From Rhodospirillaceae bacterium (GTDB lineage: Bacteria; Pseudomonadota; Alphaproteobacteria; UBA11136): a DNA stretch of 7,693 nt. Numbering within the stretch: the first letter of the stretch is position 1; every line of letters starts with the position of its first letter. Below are positions 1 to 5,533 of this stretch, piece by piece. A program made the position numbers and the translations under genes. The notes beneath the pieces were generated by a model. That model saw nothing but the letters and a program-made list of their open reading frames with translations, was not told the origin of the DNA and searched no databases. The DNA lies in the NCBI GenBank assembly GCA_018663165.1, contig JABJES010000069.1, positions 1 through 7,693 on the forward strand. Direction: 5' to 3'.

Positions 1-516
1 CAGGACGTGCTGCCCATTACCGGCCAGGCACCAAACCCGGCCGACGAGCCCGACGCCGACAAACGCACCGCCATGGAGCGCGCCCTTGCCTATATGGATA
101 TCGCCCCCGGCACGTTGCTCAACGGCATTGCCGTCGATCACGTCTTTATCGGCTCATGCACCAACGGCCGCATTGAGGATTTGCGCGCCGCAGCGCAGAC
201 CGCCAAGGGCCGTAAGGTCGCCGACAGCGTGGTGGCAATGGTCGTGCCCGGCTCTGGCCTGGTCAAGGAACAGGCCGAGGAAGAGGGGCTTGATGAAATT
301 TTCACCGCTGCCGGATTCGAATGGCGCGAACCAGGCTGTTCCATGTGTCTGGCCATGAACGCCGACCGGCTGGAACCAGGCGACCGCTGTGCCTCAACCT
401 CGAACCGCAATTTTGAAGGCCGTCAGGGCCGGGGCGGACGCACCCATCTGGTTAGCCCGGCCATGGCCGTGGCCGCAGCCGTCACCGGCCATCTCACCGA
501 CGTGCGCGATCTTTAA
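1..516 (+). CDS. leuC: 3-isopropylmalate dehydratase large subunit, C-terminal part (5' end outside window)
   Basis: This is the last 171 residues of LeuC; the reading frame is open from base 1 and ends at TAA 514-516. LeuC and LeuD form the cytoplasmic isopropylmalate isomerase, which converts 2-isopropylmalate to 3-isopropylmalate in leucine biosynthesis. Counting from the first visible residue, the three cysteines expected to hold the [4Fe-4S] cluster are seen: C53 in FIGSCTNGR, and C113 and C116 in PGCSMC. The fragment starts in the segment DVLPITG and ends with the family-typical tail SPAMAVAAAVTGHLTDVRDL. The GTG at 7 is an internal codon and not the start, because the homology continues to base 1. 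leuD follows after 13 nt, which supports co-transcription and paired synthesis of the two subunits. No frameshift or missing key residue is seen. Confidence 0.97.
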   Translation, partial: QDVLPITGQAPNPADEPDADKRTAMERALAYMDIAPGTLLNGIAVDHVFIGSCTNGRIEDLRAAAQTAKGRKVADSVVAMVVPGSGLVKEQAEEEGLDEIFTAAGFEWREPGCSMCLAMNADRLEPGDRCASTSNRNFEGRQGRGGRTHLVSPAMAVAAAVTGHLTDVRDL

Positions 517-521
517 GGAGG
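515..521 (+). promoter_or_regulatory. Ribosome binding site that fixes the leuD start
   Basis: AAGGAGG overlaps the last two bases of the leuC stop codon. It lies 8 nt upstream of ATG 530 but only 2 nt upstream of the in-frame ATG at 524. Spacing therefore favours 530 as the leuD start. The overlap with the leuC stop suggests translational coupling of the two isomerase subunits. Confidence 0.8.
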
Positions 522-529
522 CGATGGGC

Positions 530-1141
530 ATGGATAAATTCACCAAACTAACCGGCATTGCCGCACCATTGGCGATCGCCAATGTCGACACCGACATGAT
601 CATCCCCAAGCAGTTCCTGAAAACGATCCAGCGTTCAGGGCTGGGCAAGGGATTATTCTACGAGATGCGTTTTGATGAGAACGGCGCCCCAATTGCCGGT
701 TTCGTCCTCGACCAACCGGCCTATGAAAGCGCACAGATACTGGTGACCGGTGAAAATTTCGGCTGTGGCTCATCCCGCGAGCACGCTCCCTGGGCATTGC
801 TCGATTTTGGCATCCGCTGCATCATCGCCCCCTCATTTGCCGACATTTTCTATAGCAACTGCTTCAAGAACGGGATTCTGCCCATCAAGCTATCGAAAGA
901 AGATGTGGCCAAGCTGATGGATGATGCCGAGCGCGGCGCCAACGCCACAGTGACCATTGATCTCGAAGCCCAGGAAATTACCGGCCCCGACGGAGGAACG
1001 ATCTCTTTCGACCTGGATGACTTCCGCAAGCATTGCTTGCTCAACGGCCTCGACGATATCGGCCTGACTCTCCAGAAAAAGCCCGCCATCGATGATTTCG
1101 AGGCCCGGCTGAAACTCGAACGACCCTGGCTCCTGGCCTAA
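530..1141 (+). CDS. leuD: 3-isopropylmalate dehydratase small subunit
   Basis: This 203-residue protein is the usual size for proteobacterial LeuD. It is the swivelling small subunit that, with LeuC, isomerises 2- to 3-isopropylmalate. Visible family motifs are NVDTDMIIPKQFLK (residues 18-31) and GENFGCGSSREHAPWAL (74-90), the substrate-side loop of the aconitase small-domain fold. The reading frame stays open back to 389, overlapping leuC in another frame, but that extension (starting MPQPRTAILK) has no family resemblance. The conserved N-terminus MDKFTKLTG begins at ATG 530, which has a strong ribosome binding site (515-521). ATG 524 is too close to that site. It sits between leuC (13 nt) and leuB (22 nt) in the same operon. 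No odd features are seen. Confidence 0.97.
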   Translation: MDKFTKLTGIAAPLAIANVDTDMIIPKQFLKTIQRSGLGKGLFYEMRFDENGAPIAGFVLDQPAYESAQILVTGENFGCGSSREHAPWALLDFGIRCIIAPSFADIFYSNCFKNGILPIKLSKEDVAKLMDDAERGANATVTIDLEAQEITGPDGGTISFDLDDFRKHCLLNGLDDIGLTLQKKPAIDDFEARLKLERPWLLA

Positions 1142-1163
1142 AACAAACGGCGGAATCAAACCT

Positions 1164-2273
1164 ATGTCGGACAAGAAAAACATCCTTATCCTCGCTGGCG
1201 ACGGCATCGGACCCGAGGCCATGGCCCAGGTCAACCGCGTCATCGACTGGTTCAACGCCAACGGAAAGACCTCTTTCGAAATCACCGAGGGGTTGGTTGG
1301 CGGCGCGTCCTATGACGCCCATGGCGAACCCCTGACGGAGGACACCCTGAACGCGGCCAAGGCCGCCGACGCGGTGCTGCTGGGTGCCGTTGGCGGCCCG
1401 AAATGGGACGATCTGCCTTTTGATAAAAAGCCCGAACGCGGCCTGCTCGGCCTGCGCAAGGAGCTCGGCCTGTTCGCCAATCTACGCCCTGCTGTTGTTT
1501 TCGACGCCCTGGCCGAGGCCTCAACCCTGAAAATTGAGGTCGTCAGCGGCCTCGACATCATGATCGTGCGGGAATTGACCGGCGGCATATATTTCGGCGA
1601 GCCCCGGGGCATCGAAGAGCTGCCCAACGGCGAGCGCAAAGGCGTCAACACACTCACCTACACCACATCCGAGATTGAACGCATTGCCCGTGTCGCCTTT
1701 GATCTGGCGATGAAACGAGGCAAAAGGCTGTGTTCGGTGGACAAGGCCAATGTACTCGAATGCACGATCCTGTGGCGCGAAACCGTCGAAGCAGTGCACG
1801 CCGATTATCCGCAAGTTGAGCTGTCCCATATGTACGTGGACAACGCGTCGATGCAGTTGGTGCGCAACCCCAAGCAGTTCGACGTCATCGTCACCACCAA
1901 CATGTTCGGCGACATTATTTCCGATACCGCCGCCATGCTAACCGGTTCCCTGGGTATGCTGCCCTCGGCATCACTTGGTGCGCCGCTTGCAGACGGTCGC
2001 ATTCCTGGCATGTACGAGCCGGTACACGGCAGCGCCCCGGATATCGCCGGACAGAACATCGCCAATCCACTGGCCACCCTGCTCAGCTTTTCTATGATGC
2101 TGCGCTATTCCTTCGACGATATGGATGGCGCCGACCTTCTGGACACGGCCATCACCCGGGTTCTGGAGATGGGCCTGCGCACTGGCGACATCATGCAGGA
2201 CGGCAAGACCCTGGTCTCAACCAGTGAAATGGGTGATGCCGTGCTTGAAGAACTGGAAGGGCTGGCCGGCTAG
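1164..2273 (+). CDS. leuB: 3-isopropylmalate dehydrogenase
   Basis: This 369-residue LeuB oxidatively decarboxylates 3-isopropylmalate with NAD+, giving 2-ketoisocaproate after loss of CO2; it is a cytoplasmic dimer with Mg2+ or Mn2+. It is full length for the family. Seen in order: AGDGIGPE at residues 11-18; substrate arginines expected at R98, R108 and R136; Y143 in GIYFGEPRG; K194 in VDKAN; metal-binding aspartates D226 (VDN), D250 and D254. The decarboxylating dehydrogenase signature runs from N246 to L266, and the NAD-binding segment HGSAPDIAGQNIANP is at 288-302. The start at ATG 1164 has a modest upstream purine stretch (GGCGGA, 1149-1154). It is 22 nt downstream of leuD. The residue before TILWRE in the helix after VDKAN is Cys (C200), a small variation that should not affect catalysis. 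Confidence 0.97.
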   Translation: MSDKKNILILAGDGIGPEAMAQVNRVIDWFNANGKTSFEITEGLVGGASYDAHGEPLTEDTLNAAKAADAVLLGAVGGPKWDDLPFDKKPERGLLGLRKELGLFANLRPAVVFDALAEASTLKIEVVSGLDIMIVRELTGGIYFGEPRGIEELPNGERKGVNTLTYTTSEIERIARVAFDLAMKRGKRLCSVDKANVLECTILWRETVEAVHADYPQVELSHMYVDNASMQLVRNPKQFDVIVTTNMFGDIISDTAAMLTGSLGMLPSASLGAPLADGRIPGMYEPVHGSAPDIAGQNIANPLATLLSFSMMLRYSFDDMDGADLLDTAITRVLEMGLRTGDIMQDGKTLVSTSEMGDAVLEELEGLAG

Positions 2274-2304
2274 GCCCGGCGCTTGGCTTGAAAAACGGCT
2301 CTGA

Positions 2305-2325
2305 GGGGCGTAAGTCATAGGCCCC
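2305..2325 (+). other. Weak hairpin in the leuB-asd spacer
   Basis: In the 74-nt leuB-asd spacer, GGGGC (2305-2309) can pair with GCCCC (2321-2325) across an 11-nt loop. No T-tract follows, so it does not look like a classical terminator. The asd ribosome binding site AAGGA (2333-2337) comes 7 nt later. It could be a weak processing or attenuation element or chance; I would not assign a role. Confidence 0.25.
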
Positions 2326-2347
2326 GTTCAACAAGGATAGCAAGATT

Positions 2348-3367
2348 ATGGGTTACAAGGTCGCAGTTGTCGGCGCCACCGGGAATGTCGGGCGCGAAAT
2401 GCTTCAAACACTTGCCGAGCGTAATTTCCCCGCCAACGAAGTCGTGGCGCTGGCCTCGGAACGCTCAATCGGGCGCGAGGTATCGTTTGGTGAGGACAAG
2501 GTGCTCAAAGTCGACAGTCTCGACGACTATGACTTTGCCGGTACCGATATAGTGCTGTCTTCTCCCGGCGCGAAAGTCGCCGCAGAATTCGCCCCGCGTG
2601 CCACAGATGCCGGTGCGGTGATCATCGACAACAGTTCCCACTTCCGCATGGATCCGGAAATTCCCCTGGTGGTGCCAGAGGTAAACCCTGAGGCGATTGC
2701 CGACTATCGGAACCGCCATATCATTGCCAACCCCAACTGCTCGACCATCCAGATGCTTGTCGCCTTAAAGCCGCTCCACGACATAGCAAAGATCAAGCGA
2801 GTGGTGGTGGCGACCTATCAGTCGACCTCGGGTGCGGGAAAAGAGGCGATGGATGAGTTATTTACCCAGACCAGGGCAATTTTCGTCAACGACCCAGTAG
2901 AGGTCAAAGAATTCACCAAACAGATCGCCTTCAACGTCATTCCCCATATCGACACCTTCATGGATGACGGCGCGACCAAGGAAGAATGGAAGATGGTGGT
3001 TGAGACCCAGAAGATTCTCGACCCGGATATCGAGGTCAGCGCCACCTGCGTACGGGTGCCGGTTTTCATCGGCCATGGCGAAGCGATACATGTGGAATTC
3101 GAAAACCCGATCAGCGCCGACGAGGCCCGCGAGGCACTCAGAGAAGCGCCGGGAATTGCCGTCGTCGATCACCGGGCCAATGAGGGTTATGTGACGCCGG
3201 TGGAATGCGCTGGCGACGATCTGGTTTATGTCAGCCGCATCCGCGAGGATACCACCGTGACCAACGGGCTGGCTCTGTGGGTGGTCGGTGACAATCTACG
3301 CAAGGGGGCGGCGCTCAATACCGTCCAGATCGCCGAAGAACTGATTGCCAATTATCTGAACAAATAG
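2348..3367 (+). CDS. asd: Aspartate-semialdehyde dehydrogenase
   Basis: This 339-residue enzyme makes L-aspartate 4-semialdehyde from aspartyl phosphate with NADPH and phosphate release. It is the branch point to lysine/diaminopimelate, threonine, methionine and isoleucine. The nucleotide-binding loop GATGNVG is at residues 9-15. The catalytic nucleophile is C131 in ANPNCSTIQM. The substrate or acid-base region has YQSTSGAGK (157-165, with Q158) and R236/H243 in RVPVFIGHGE. Length and motif spacing fit the bacterial Asd family (similar to the type in Gram-positives and alphaproteobacteria rather than the longer E. coli form). ATG 2348 is preceded by AAGGA at 2333-2337, 10 nt away. It lies 74 nt after leuB and 35 nt before mch. 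Co-transcription with either is plausible, with no clear terminator between them. Confidence 0.97.
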   Translation: MGYKVAVVGATGNVGREMLQTLAERNFPANEVVALASERSIGREVSFGEDKVLKVDSLDDYDFAGTDIVLSSPGAKVAAEFAPRATDAGAVIIDNSSHFRMDPEIPLVVPEVNPEAIADYRNRHIIANPNCSTIQMLVALKPLHDIAKIKRVVVATYQSTSGAGKEAMDELFTQTRAIFVNDPVEVKEFTKQIAFNVIPHIDTFMDDGATKEEWKMVVETQKILDPDIEVSATCVRVPVFIGHGEAIHVEFENPISADEAREALREAPGIAVVDHRANEGYVTPVECAGDDLVYVSRIREDTTVTNGLALWVVGDNLRKGAALNTVQIAEELIANYLNK

Positions 3368-3402
3368 ACTTGATACGGCCTGATCGGCCGGGGAAGAACC
3401 AG

Positions 3403-4491
3403 ATGAGCGACAAAGAACGCAAATTTACCGAGGAAGCCACCGACAAGTGCTTCAAGAGCCGTTATTTTGAGGATTACGCCGTCGATGATGTAATCGTCCA
3501 TTCGGTGCCCCGCACCATTACACAGGGCGATGCCGCCGTTTATATGGCGACCACCGGAGCGCGTTTTGCTCTCCACTCATCGGACGAATACGCCCGCAAG
3601 CTTGGCTACCCCAAAGCACCGCTCGATGACGTTCTGGCCTTTCATATGGTGTTCGGCCGCACGGTGCCGGATCTCTCCCTGAACGCCATTGCCAATCTCG
3701 GCTATGCCGGGGTGAAGTTCGGCGTCCCGGTCTATGCTGGTGATACGGTCAATGCCAAATCTACCGTCGTCGGGGTGAAAGAGAATTCCAACGGCAAAAC
3801 CGGCACCGTTTACGTCCATTCCACCGGCTGGAACCAGAAGGGCGAGGTGGTGCTCGACTATTACCGCTGGCTGATGATGCGCAAAAAAGACGAAAATTCA
3901 CCCGCGCCCGAACCTCAATTACCCAAAAATCTGCCCGATCATGTACCGGTAAACGAGCTCATCATTCCCGACGGCATTGATCTGACGGGCTGGGATCCGG
4001 AAGTGACCGGATCGGATGCCTATTTCGAGGATTATGAAGTTGGTGAGAAAATTCACCATCTCGACGGCCAGACCATTGAAGAGGCCGAACACCAGATGGC
4101 AACCCGGCTGTATCAGAACAACGCCCGGGTCCATTTCAACCAGGACGTGGAAAAAAACGGGCGGTTCGGCCACCGAATCGTCTATGGCGGCTATATCATT
4201 TCCCTCGCCAGAGCCATTTCCTGCAACGGGCTGGCCAACGCCTTCCGTGTCGCCGCCATCCATGCCGGTCGCCATTCAGCCCCCAGCTTTGCCGGCAATA
4301 CCATCTATGCCTGGTCAGAAATTCTCGAAAAGGCAGAAATTCCAGGGCGCAACGATATCGGGACGCTTAGAGTACGCACCCTGGCCTCAAAAGACTCATC
4401 GCAAGCCGTCTATCCAGAAAAAAACGCTAAGGACTTTCCCGAAAACATTGTCCTCGACCTCGATTACACGGTGCTGATCCCCCGCCGCTAG
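3403..4491 (+). CDS. mch: Mesaconyl-CoA hydratase (beta-methylmalyl-CoA dehydratase), MaoC-like double hot dog
   Basis: This 362-residue enzyme is expected to interconvert (2R,3S)-beta-methylmalyl-CoA and mesaconyl-CoA plus water. That is a late step of the ethylmalonyl-CoA pathway, in which acetyl-CoA is built into glyoxylate and propionyl-CoA without isocitrate lyase. From memory, the whole sequence closely resembles Rhodobacter sphaeroides Mch, including TVPDLSLNAIANLGYAG (87-103), GKTGTVYVHS (131-140), EEAEHQMATRLYQN (226-239), GHRIVYGGYIISLAR (256-270) and SFAGNTIYAWSEIL (295-308). Two hot-dog halves are visible: YFEDY occurs at 21-25 and again at 207-211, marking an internal duplication. 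I start it at ATG 3403, with GGGAAG 6 nt upstream, rather than at TTG 3370. The N-terminus is roughly ten residues longer than the Rhodobacter protein as I recall it. The substrate could differ (a generic MaoC dehydratase), but the full-length match makes Mch the best call. In Methylobacterium the gene is called meaC. Confidence 0.9.
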   Translation: MSDKERKFTEEATDKCFKSRYFEDYAVDDVIVHSVPRTITQGDAAVYMATTGARFALHSSDEYARKLGYPKAPLDDVLAFHMVFGRTVPDLSLNAIANLGYAGVKFGVPVYAGDTVNAKSTVVGVKENSNGKTGTVYVHSTGWNQKGEVVLDYYRWLMMRKKDENSPAPEPQLPKNLPDHVPVNELIIPDGIDLTGWDPEVTGSDAYFEDYEVGEKIHHLDGQTIEEAEHQMATRLYQNNARVHFNQDVEKNGRFGHRIVYGGYIISLARAISCNGLANAFRVAAIHAGRHSAPSFAGNTIYAWSEILEKAEIPGRNDIGTLRVRTLASKDSSQAVYPEKNAKDFPENIVLDLDYTVLIPRR

Positions 4492-4552
4492 GCGAATCTA
4501 CCGCTTAGGGCACCCGCCAACTTCAGGTTTTCTTAAAGGGTTTTGGGGTAAA

Positions 4553-4638
4553 TTTGAGGCGTCAGGTGCGCATCCTGGAAGGGAGGTCCGCGCAACGTGT
4601 ATGGAACCAATGGCTCCGAACACTCCTGACGCCTCAAA
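4553..4638. repeat. Perfect 14-bp inverted repeat enclosing two smaller hairpins (possible structured RNA)
   Basis: TTTGAGGCGTCAGG (4553-4566) is exactly complementary to CCTGACGCCTCAAA (4625-4638), 58 nt apart. Inside lie two further stems. TGCGC (4567-4571) pairs with GCGCA (4590-4594). GTGT (4597-4600) pairs with ACAC (4620-4623) and can be extended inward by GGA (4603-4605) with TCC (4615-4617). The three helices abut with almost no unpaired junction bases, giving a compact three-way junction. The fold is symmetric, so either strand could be the transcript. No T-tract follows in either direction, so it is not a plain terminator. It begins 61 nt after the mch stop and could be a 3' UTR element, a small RNA or a miniature palindromic repeat. 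I do not recognise a known RNA family. Confidence 0.75.
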
Positions 4639-4655
4639 AAGAGCCGGTTAGGCTC
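4636..4655 (-). terminator. Possible intrinsic terminator on the minus strand
   Basis: Read on the minus strand, GAGCC (4655-4651) pairs with GGCTC (4645-4641) around a 5-nt loop and is followed at once by TTTTT (4640-4636). That is the layout of a Rho-independent terminator, though the stem is only 5 bp. It would end a leftward transcript from within the gap. Its T-tract overlaps the outer arm of the 4553-4638 inverted repeat. On the plus strand the same hairpin has no T-tract. Confidence 0.35.
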
Positions 4656-4837
4656 AACGCCCCGTAAAAGCTGACAGACAACCCAGCCAACCATCCTGTG
4701 ATTCGTGTGCCCCAGATGTACACGCCCCACAGCCGAATGGATGCGGCCCAACAGGGAAAAATGAATTCCCCCCCAAGCCATCGCCTGCCAAGAGAAGAGA
4801 CAATCTTCAATTGCCACCGCTTGCCCGGTCCAACCGC

Positions 4838-4869
4838 CGGAACTTGCCCCGAGAACCGGGACGGTTCCG
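4838..4869. other. Compound hairpin in the gap
   Basis: CGGAAC (4838-4843) pairs perfectly with GTTCCG (4864-4869). Inside it, CCCG (4848-4851) pairs with CGGG (4857-4860) around a 5-nt loop, separated by a small internal loop. No T-tract follows on either strand. It may belong to the same structured transcript as the 4553-4638 element, or be chance in GC-rich sequence. Confidence 0.4.
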
Positions 4870-4884
4870 ACATGGGAATGACCA

Positions 4885-5088
4885 ATGCCCCTGAAAGGAG
4901 CAGGCCAAAAGGGAGAAAACAGATCATCTGCAGGACAACCGTCCGCCCCCCCCGAGCCGAACAACGATGACGTGAAGGCCTCTATCTTCAAGCGATTGAA
5001 TTTCCGTGGCCGTGAAATCAACCGCCGTGAAAACCATTCAACCGAAAACCCGGTAAAACAGTCCTGGTACAAACCGGTCCCCCCCTGA
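4885..5088 (+). CDS. Weak candidate small hydrophilic protein, 67 residues
   Basis: An ATG at 4885 opens 67 codons ending at TGA 5086-5088. The protein is hydrophilic and basic, with a Gly/Pro-rich start (SAPPEPNN around residues 20-27) and a charged stretch FKRLNFRGREINRRE (35-49). The C-terminus is QSWYKPVPP. No domain, signal peptide or membrane segment is visible, and I do not recognise it. The upstream ribosome site is poor (GGGA at 4874-4877). The second half has protein-like composition, so it could be a true small gene, the remnant of a decayed gene, or simply a chance frame. An overlapping frame (ATG 4872, stop at 4968-4970) is less convincing. Confidence 0.22.
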   Translation: MPLKGAGQKGENRSSAGQPSAPPEPNNDDVKASIFKRLNFRGREINRRENHSTENPVKQSWYKPVPP

Positions 5089-5127
5089 TGCCGGATAAAC
5101 CGACGCCAGAAAATTCCCGGCTCATCC

Positions 5128-5144
5128 CGTGACTTTCACGTGAC
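5128..5144. repeat. CGTGAC direct repeat with embedded palindromes
   Basis: CGTGAC occurs at 5128-5133 and 5139-5144, exactly 11 bp apart. CGTGA (5128-5132) also forms a hairpin with TCACG (5136-5140), and TCACGTGA (5136-5143) is an 8-bp perfect palindrome. The helical-turn spacing is what a protein-binding site might show. No regulator can be named, and chance is possible. Confidence 0.4.
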
Positions 5145-5227
5145 GCATGCAACAAAAGAGGAAGATGACCAAGTTTGCAACAATAAACTCAAGTATTCAT
5201 GCAATTTCTTGTGAGTAAAGACAGTTA

Positions 5228-5258
5228 AAATACACAAGTTTTCCACAAGTTATCCACA
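5228..5258 (+). promoter_or_regulatory. Tandem DnaA boxes at 11-bp spacing in AT-rich DNA (possible replication-origin element)
   Basis: TTATCCACA at 5250-5258 is the exact high-affinity DnaA box. TTTTCCACA at 5239-5247 fits the relaxed consensus TTWTNCACA. AAATACACA at 5228-5236 is a third, poor copy (three mismatches to TTATCCACA) in the same phase. The three therefore form 11-bp repeats, about one helical turn, all in one orientation. The flanks are AT-rich (34% GC over 5161-5280), and an AT run with TTATTATTG (5262-5270) follows. A GAATC site, as methylated by CcrM in many alphaproteobacteria, is at 5279-5283. This could be part of a chromosome origin, a DnaA-regulated promoter region or a DnaA titration site. 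The box matches are certain; the role is inference. Confidence 0.6.
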
Positions 5259-5445
5259 GGCTTATTATTGCGCCTTTAGAATCATGAGGATAACACCTTA
5301 CTTTTGTTGAATTCCTAAAGCCACCCCCCTTGCCGCCGCGCCGCGATTCCTGAACCTCCGCATTTCCGGCATAAAATAAAAGAGACTGATTTTTGAGCCT
5401 CTGCATATCCTGGCGTGGAAAGTCACTCAACGCTCACTCTGCACG

Positions 5446-5474
5446 TTGACGGGTCCCGGTTTGACGTTTATCAA
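5446..5474 (+). promoter_or_regulatory. Candidate sigma70-type promoter of sdhCDA(B)
   Basis: TTGACG (5446-5451) as -35 is followed after 17 bp by TATCAA (5469-5474) as -10, which matches four of six consensus positions. Transcription would begin near 5481 and give a leader of about 50 nt before sdhC. The spacer holds the near-palindrome CGGGTCCCG (5450-5458), and TTGACG recurs at 5461-5466. The -10 lies inside the FNR-like site, which argues for regulated initiation. Confidence 0.4.
5461..5474. promoter_or_regulatory. FNR/FixK-type palindromic site upstream of sdhC
   Basis: TTGAC-GTTT-ATCAA differs from the FNR consensus TTGAT-N4-ATCAA at one position (C for T) and fits the variants described for FixK-type regulators. 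It overlaps the proposed -10, a position from which an oxygen-responsive regulator would repress the aerobic enzyme succinate dehydrogenase. If instead the start site lay near 5509 (a poor -10 TACAAA at 5497-5502), the site would be centred at about -41.5 and could activate. The same bases plus 5475-5481 also match the loose IHF consensus WATCAANNNNTTR, a possible alternative. Confidence 0.45.
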
Positions 5475-5533
5475 TCAGTTAAGCGCTCTCAATCATTACA
5501 AAACTTTTCATTAAGCGACATCAAAGGGAACCG

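Larger units (their letters stand above)
4492..5533. other. 1,042-nt gap between mch and sdhC without a confident gene
   Basis: The genes on both sides are tightly packed, so this gap stands out. The left part (4492 to about 5100) is GC-moderate and holds several potential RNA hairpins, a minus-strand terminator-like hairpin and one weak small ORF. The middle (about 5101-5300) turns AT-rich: 41 G/C in 120 bases over 5161-5280, by hand count. It contains DnaA-box sequences. A short GC-rich patch follows (about 5321-5370, CCACCCCCCTTGCCGCCGCG and on), and then the promoter region of sdhC. No tRNA T-arm, RNase P or tmRNA signature was found by eye on either strand. Open frames on both strands in the left half have no recognisable homology. 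Confidence 0.8.

Noticed and set aside
389..529. Upstream extension of the leuD frame, and ATG 524 as an alternative start
   Set aside because: The extension overlaps leuC in another frame and has no LeuD-like sequence. ATG 524 is only 2 nt from the AAGGAGG site, while ATG 530 has normal spacing and begins the conserved MDKFTKLTG.
2265..2280. GCCGG/CCGGC hairpin at the leuB stop as a terminator
   Set aside because: The stem is short and no T-tract follows, and it overlaps the end of the leuB coding sequence. Transcription into asd is not obviously blocked.
3370..3402. TTG 3370 as the start of mch
   Set aside because: It is 2 nt after the asd stop and lacks its own ribosome site. The added residues are not family-like, and ATG 3403 has GGGAAG at 6 nt.
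4698..4970. 90-codon plus-strand open frame in the gap
   Set aside because: Composition is rich in Pro, Arg, Cys and Met with no known motif. It lacks a ribosome site and crosses the compound hairpin, so it is probably chance.
4533..5072. 179-codon open frame on the minus strand in the gap
   Set aside because: It has no recognisable domain and an odd composition rich in Trp, Gly, His and Ser. It runs through the inverted repeat and hairpins. Long chance frames are common at this GC content.
4492..5100. Known large RNAs (RNase P RNA, tmRNA, 6S, SRP RNA) or a tRNA in the gap
   Set aside because: I looked on both strands for the RNase P GAGGAAAGTCC-type core, a T-arm GGTTCRA and the SRP tetraloop region, and found no convincing match.
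5197..5430. 77-codon minus-strand frame covering the DnaA boxes
   Set aside because: It has a TTG start without a ribosome site and low-complexity Gly/Arg/Lys content from the GC-rich patch. It also spans the AT-rich box region, so it is better explained as non-coding.
5469..5481. IHF site (TATCAATCAGTTA) as the main call
   Set aside because: It fits the loose consensus exactly, but that consensus is short and degenerate. The overlapping FNR-like palindrome is the more specific explanation, so IHF is mentioned only as an alternative.
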